Part shown: piece by piece, positions 16,380 to 18,743 of the stretch
Layout: each line of letters begins with the position of its first letter
How positions within the stretch are numbered: the first letter of the stretch is position 1
From: Streptomyces sp. NRRL F-6676
GTDB lineage: Bacteria; Actinomycetota; Actinomycetes; Streptomycetales; Streptomycetaceae
Assembly: GCF_000725625.1 (NCBI RefSeq)
Contig: NZ_JOHS01000084.1
Span: forward strand, 1 to 18,743
Direction: 5' to 3'
Length of the DNA: 18,743 nt
The notes under the pieces: model-generated
What the model was told of the DNA's origin: nothing
The model's input: the letters and a program-made list of their open reading frames with translations, nothing else
The model's database searches: none
Translations under genes and position numbers: made by a program

Positions 16380-16973
16380 ATGACCGTCCTGGAAGACAGG
16401 ATCACGATGGCCGAGAGCGACAACACCACGCGCCTGGACGAATGGTTCGAGCGCCTGGAGCGTATGCCCGTCCCCGAAGGATTCAGGGTCGAGATCGTCG
16501 GGGGCAACGTCCATATGACACCGCAGCGGGACGTCCACTGGGAGACCATCCGGGAGATCCTCTGGGCACTCGAGGACCACTACGGAAGGCGGCGTGCGCG
16601 AGTCCTCTCGGGCGTCCGCATCGACTTTCCCGGCCACGAGAACGGCTTCTGCCCCGATGTGGCCAAGCTGCGCGAGAGCGCGAAGAAGGACGCCGAGGGC
16701 CGCTGGCGGTACGGAGACGTGGAGTTCGTCGCCGAGGTCGTCTCGAAAGGGACGGCCCGGAACGACTACGGTCCCAAGAAGACCGCGTACGCGCAGGCCG
16801 GGGTGAGCGTGTATCTGATCGCCGATCCCTATCAGGGACGGTGCCACGTCTACACGGAGCCGAAGAACGGTGACTACACCCGCGAGCTGCGTGTCGACTA
16901 CGGAGGCGACGTCGACATGACCACCACCCCCCTCGGTCTCGTCCTGAAGACCGACGAGTTCGTACGCGACTGA
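16380..16973 (+). CDS. Uma2-family (DUF820) nuclease-like protein
   Basis: 197 aa. It has the Uma2/DUF820 restriction-endonuclease-like fold: FRVEIVGGNVHMTP (35-48), FCPDVAKL with Asp93, EFVAEVVSKGTARNDYGPKK with Glu119 and Lys134, then AYAQAGVSVYLIADP (136-150). These give the D...E-x-(V/K)...K set expected for a PD-(D/E)XK-type active site. The physiological role of Uma2 proteins, which are multicopy in Streptomyces and cyanobacteria, is unknown. Start ATG 16380 has GGGGAGG (16364-16370) at 9 nt; the open frame extends upstream without family similarity. It is monocistronic, with a hairpin just after the stop. The 127-nt gap upstream (16253-16379) has no recognisable gene. Confidence 0.93.
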   Translation: MTVLEDRITMAESDNTTRLDEWFERLERMPVPEGFRVEIVGGNVHMTPQRDVHWETIREILWALEDHYGRRRARVLSGVRIDFPGHENGFCPDVAKLRESAKKDAEGRWRYGDVEFVAEVVSKGTARNDYGPKKTAYAQAGVSVYLIADPYQGRCHVYTEPKNGDYTRELRVDYGGDVDMTTTPLGLVLKTDEFVRD

Positions 16974-16974
16974 C

Positions 16975-16994
16975 GCCCCCGTCCCTCCGGGGGC
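16975..16994 (+). terminator. Terminator after Uma2 gene
   Basis: GCCCCCG (16975-16981) and CGGGGGC (16988-16994) form a 7-bp G/C stem with a 6-nt loop, starting 2 nt after the stop codon. It also insulates the following MerR-type promoter. Confidence 0.65.
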
Positions 16995-17001
16995 GGTCCC
17001 C

Positions 17002-17036
17002 TTGCTTCGAGCGCACTCCAGCACGTTGGCTGGAGT
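17002..17036 (+). promoter_or_regulatory. MerR-type promoter and operator of aldo/keto reductase
   Basis: TTGCTT (17002-17007), an 18-nt spacer and TTGGCT (17026-17031) end 6 nt before the ATG at 17038, implying a leaderless message. CTTCGAG-cgc-ACTCCAG in the spacer is an imperfect dyad like those bound by MerR-family activators. A second perfect inverted repeat, ACTCCAGC (17015-17022) with GCTGGAGT (17029-17036), reuses its right arm and covers the -10. No MerR gene is in the window. Confidence 0.5.
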
Positions 17037-17037
17037 C

Positions 17038-18030
17038 ATGGAGTACACGCAGCTCGGACGCACGGGACTCAAGGTCGCACGGCTGGTCCTCGGGACCATG
17101 AACTTCGGTCCGCAGACCGGTGAGGCCGACAGTCACGCCATCATGGACGCGGCGCTGGACGCCGGTATCAACCTCTTCGACACCGCCAACGTCTACGGCT
17201 GGGGCGAGAACAAGGGCCAGACCGAGACGATCATCGGCAACTGGTTCGCCAAGGGCGGCGACCGGCGCGAGAAGGTCGTCCTCGCCACCAAGGTGTACGG
17301 CGACATGACGCTCGACGGCAGCCCCGTCTGGCCCAACCACGACAAGCTCTCCGCGGTCAACATCCGCCGTGCCGTGGAGGCCTCGCTGAAGCGGCTGCGG
17401 ACGGACCACATCGACCTCTACCAGTTCCACCACGTCGACCGGGACACCCCGTTCGACGAGATCTGGCAGGCGATGGACGTCCTGGTGCAGCAGGGCAAGG
17501 TCCTCTACGTCGGCTCCAGCAACTTCGCCGGCTACAAGATCGCCCAGGCCAACGAGACCGCCGCACGGCGCGGATCGTACGGGCTGGTCAGCGAGCAGTG
17601 CCTGTACAACCTCGCCGAGCGGCGGGCCGAGATGGAGGTCATCCCGGCCGCGCGGGACTACGGGCTCGGCGTCATCCCCTGGTCGCCGCTGCACGGCGGG
17701 CTGCTGGGCGGGGTGCTGAAGAAGCAGGCGGAGGGCGGGCGCCGGGCGTCCGGCCGGGCCGCCGACACCCTCGCCGACCCGGCCGGGCGGGCGCGGATCC
17801 AGGCGTACGAGGACCTGCTCGACAAGCACGGCCTGGAGCCGGGCGAGGTGGCGCTGGCCTGGCTGCTGACGCGGCCGGGGGTGACGGGGCCGATCGTCGG
17901 GCCGCGCACGGGCGAGCAGCTGGAGTCCGCGGTGCGGGCGGTGGAGCTGGAGCTGAGCGAGGAGCTGCTGGCGTCCCTGGACGAGATCTTCCCGGGTCCG
18001 GGCCCGTCCCCGGAGGCGTTCGCCTGGTAG
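17038..18030 (+). CDS. Aldo/keto reductase
   Basis: 330 aa, complete NADPH-dependent aldo/keto reductase of the YajO/Kv-beta-like type. Tetrad: Asp48 (LFDTANVY), Tyr53, Lys85 (LATKVY) and His131 (DLYQFHHVD). The C-terminal cofactor segment is IPWSPLHGGLLGGVL, GVTGPIVGPRTGEQLESAVRAV. It is distinct from the reductase at 4555-5619 (different loop lengths; WGENKGQTETIIG here). Substrates are unknown; such enzymes detoxify aldehydes or ketones. Start ATG 17038: the preceding GGAGT could act as SD, but at 1-2 nt it is too close, and the -10 hexamer 6 nt upstream suggests leaderless translation. It is convergent with the 29-residue gene. Confidence 0.95.
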   Translation: MEYTQLGRTGLKVARLVLGTMNFGPQTGEADSHAIMDAALDAGINLFDTANVYGWGENKGQTETIIGNWFAKGGDRREKVVLATKVYGDMTLDGSPVWPNHDKLSAVNIRRAVEASLKRLRTDHIDLYQFHHVDRDTPFDEIWQAMDVLVQQGKVLYVGSSNFAGYKIAQANETAARRGSYGLVSEQCLYNLAERRAEMEVIPAARDYGLGVIPWSPLHGGLLGGVLKKQAEGGRRASGRAADTLADPAGRARIQAYEDLLDKHGLEPGEVALAWLLTRPGVTGPIVGPRTGEQLESAVRAVELELSEELLASLDEIFPGPGPSPEAFAW

Positions 18031-18048
18031 CGGGCGGCCGGGCGCGGC

Positions 18049-18138
18049 CTACTGGTTCAGGGCTGCCGCCACGGCCACGACGATGAACATCACCACGAGT
18101 ACGACGGCCATGATGCGGTTGCGGGTCTTCGGGTCCAC
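18049..18138 (-). CDS. 29-residue membrane protein
   Basis: Sequence VDPKTRNRIMAVVLVVMFI followed by VVAVAAALNQ. A short positively charged head (DPKTRNR) and one transmembrane helix (about 9-26) predict N-in orientation. I recall very similar tiny proteins starting MDPKTRNRIM across Streptomyces, but cannot verify this here. The GTG start at 18138 has no SD, while TACGCT (18150-18145 on the minus strand) lies 6 nt upstream, the same leaderless arrangement as several other genes here. The frame stays open well upstream, but that part is repeat-derived low-complexity sequence. Function unknown. Confidence 0.7.
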   Translation of the reverse strand: MDPKTRNRIMAVVLVVMFIVVAVAAALNQ

Positions 18139-18144
18139 GGGTCG

Positions 18145-18150
18145 AGCGTA
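18145..18150 (-). promoter_or_regulatory. -10 element of the 29-residue gene (leaderless)
   Basis: TACGCT on the minus strand, then 6 nt, then GTG. The hexamer and spacing nearly match those of the IMPase-like gene at 8105. Confidence 0.45.
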
Positions 18151-18264
18151 ACGGGCGGGGGTGCGGGCCAAGGCCCCACCCTCCCCCACGGGCCGCTCCG
18201 CGGGGGGCGCGATCGAACTCGGGCGACTGGGGTCACGGGGCGGGTGCGGGTTCGGCGTGGCGGG

Positions 18265-18337
18265 TCGCGCAGTTCCCTGCGCCCCTGGAAAGCAGGGGGC
18301 GCCCCACTGCCTTCCAGGGGCGCGGGGAACTGCGCGA
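18265..18337. repeat. Large palindromic intergenic repeat
   Basis: 26-nt arms (18265-18290 and 18312-18337) pair at 25 of 26 positions. The 21-nt loop itself can form a GGGCGCCC-centred stem. The arm contains GCGCAGTTCCC and GCGCCCCT, a sequence I recognise as a common dispersed Streptomyces repeat near gene ends. It lies between two minus-strand genes and could act as a terminator for the phosphodiesterase gene upstream. Confidence 0.8.
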
Positions 18338-18390
18338 GAAGTCCCCACCCACCCGCACCCGACAACGAACCCCACCCACCCGGGGTCCAA

Positions 18391-18439
18391 GGGGCGGAGC
18401 CCCTCGAAGGGACGGGAAGGGTAGGGGCGGCGGGGGCGA
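18391..18439. repeat. G-rich intergenic repeat with small hairpin
   Basis: GGGGC-gga-GCCCC (18391-18403) is followed by a purine-rich stretch ending with a 17-nt sequence (18423-18439) identical to 2630-2646. The block GGGACGGGAAGGGTAGGGG has four G-runs and could form a G-quadruplex. It lies just past the stop of the phosphodiesterase gene. The remaining sequence of 18151-18453 has no gene that I can support. Confidence 0.55.
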
Positions 18440-18453
18440 GGAACCCCCCACGG

Positions 18454-18743
18454 TCACCCCGTCAAACCGAACCGCGTCAGCGACTCGTACCGCGGGCGTT
18501 CGCCCGGGACGCCCGAGGCGGGGAGCCGGCTGCGGACCAGGTGCACGTGCCGCACCTCCCAGGTACGCCCCTCGAACCCCTCCAGCGCCGCCACGTACGG
18601 CCGAAGGTCCACCCCCCGGCTCCCACCCCGCGCCAACGTGACGTGCGGCCGGTACCGCCGGCCGGCCTCCACCGGCAGACCGGCCTTCCGCCCCGCCGCC
18701 TCCCCCCGCCCCGCCAACACCCGCAGCGCCCCCGCGTCCCCCG
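18454..18743 (-). CDS. thpR: RNA 2',3'-cyclic phosphodiesterase, C-terminal part (5' end outside window)
   Basis: 96 codons are visible, plus the stop; the gene continues beyond the right edge. RYRPHVTLAR contains the second HxT motif of the 2H phosphoesterase superfamily (LigT/ThpR type, formerly '2'-5' RNA ligase'). It is followed by the usual C-terminal strand order: VHLVRSRL, then RYESLTRFGL. The first HxT motif should be upstream of the window. The protein hydrolyses 2',3'-cyclic phosphates on RNA ends in vitro; its cellular role is unclear. A 88-codon reading from the GTG at 18720 is only the partial frame, not a real start. Confidence 0.85.
   Translation of the reverse strand, partial: GDAGALRVLAGRGEAAGRKAGLPVEAGRRYRPHVTLARGGSRGVDLRPYVAALEGFEGRTWEVRHVHLVRSRLPASGVPGERPRYESLTRFGLTG

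Noticed and set aside
14645..16549. Long open frames on both strands across the tandem repeat array
   Set aside because: The repeat units have lengths not divisible by three, so their translation changes frame from unit to unit. They continue from real genes beyond their recognisable starts.

Overview
The window is very GC-rich actinobacterial DNA, almost certainly from Streptomyces. Evidence: extreme G/C at third codon positions, many GTG starts, several apparently leaderless genes, an exact CebR box, and Streptomyces-type families (DUF397, DUF5753, DUF6879, MmyB-type XRE regulators). No rRNA, tRNA, CRISPR array, transposase or integrase was seen. It reads as ordinary chromosome with an accessory regulatory island in the middle.

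Layout. (1) 1-2669: serC (phosphoserine aminotransferase) with a strong terminator, then a secreted alpha/beta hydrolase. (2) 2683-5663: a cytoplasmic esterase-like hydrolase and an XRE/MmyB-type regulator on the minus strand, divergent from an aldo/keto reductase. (3) 5677-7141: a TetR regulator divergent from an SDR oxidoreductase, with a clear operator between them. (4) 7296-8105: an inositol-monophosphatase-like protein with two replaced metal ligands. (5) 8148-11694: a Scr1/WhiJ-like island. On the minus strand are a DUF6879 protein, a full-length XRE-DUF5753 regulator, a shortened XRE-DUF5753 regulator and a DUF397 protein. Divergently, on the plus strand, are a DUF397-like small protein and a hypothetical protein. 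(6) 11699-15077: three secreted or surface products on the minus strand: a small exported protein, a GH5-CBM2 cellulase under a CebR box, and a membrane-anchored beta-propeller protein. (7) 15134-15460: a 43-44-nt tandem repeat array with no gene. (8) 15560-18743: a GDSL-type hydrolase, a Uma2-family nuclease-like protein, a second aldo/keto reductase behind a MerR-type promoter, a 29-residue membrane protein, a large palindromic repeat and the 3' part of an RNA 2',3'-cyclic phosphodiesterase gene.

How the genes work together. Most loci are short units, and three have a regulator beside its probable target: XRE with reductase, TetR with SDR, and the XRE-DUF5753/DUF397/DUF6879 set. The cellulase is tied to the genome-wide cello-oligosaccharide regulon by its operator. 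The part most likely to hold undescribed biology is 8148-11694. It has two XRE-DUF5753 modules in tandem. Comparing the two within the window shows that one has lost about 70-75 residues of its sensor domain and has no ordinary start codon in front of its full N-terminus. Second in interest are the tandem repeat array and the metal-ligand-deficient phosphatase homologue.
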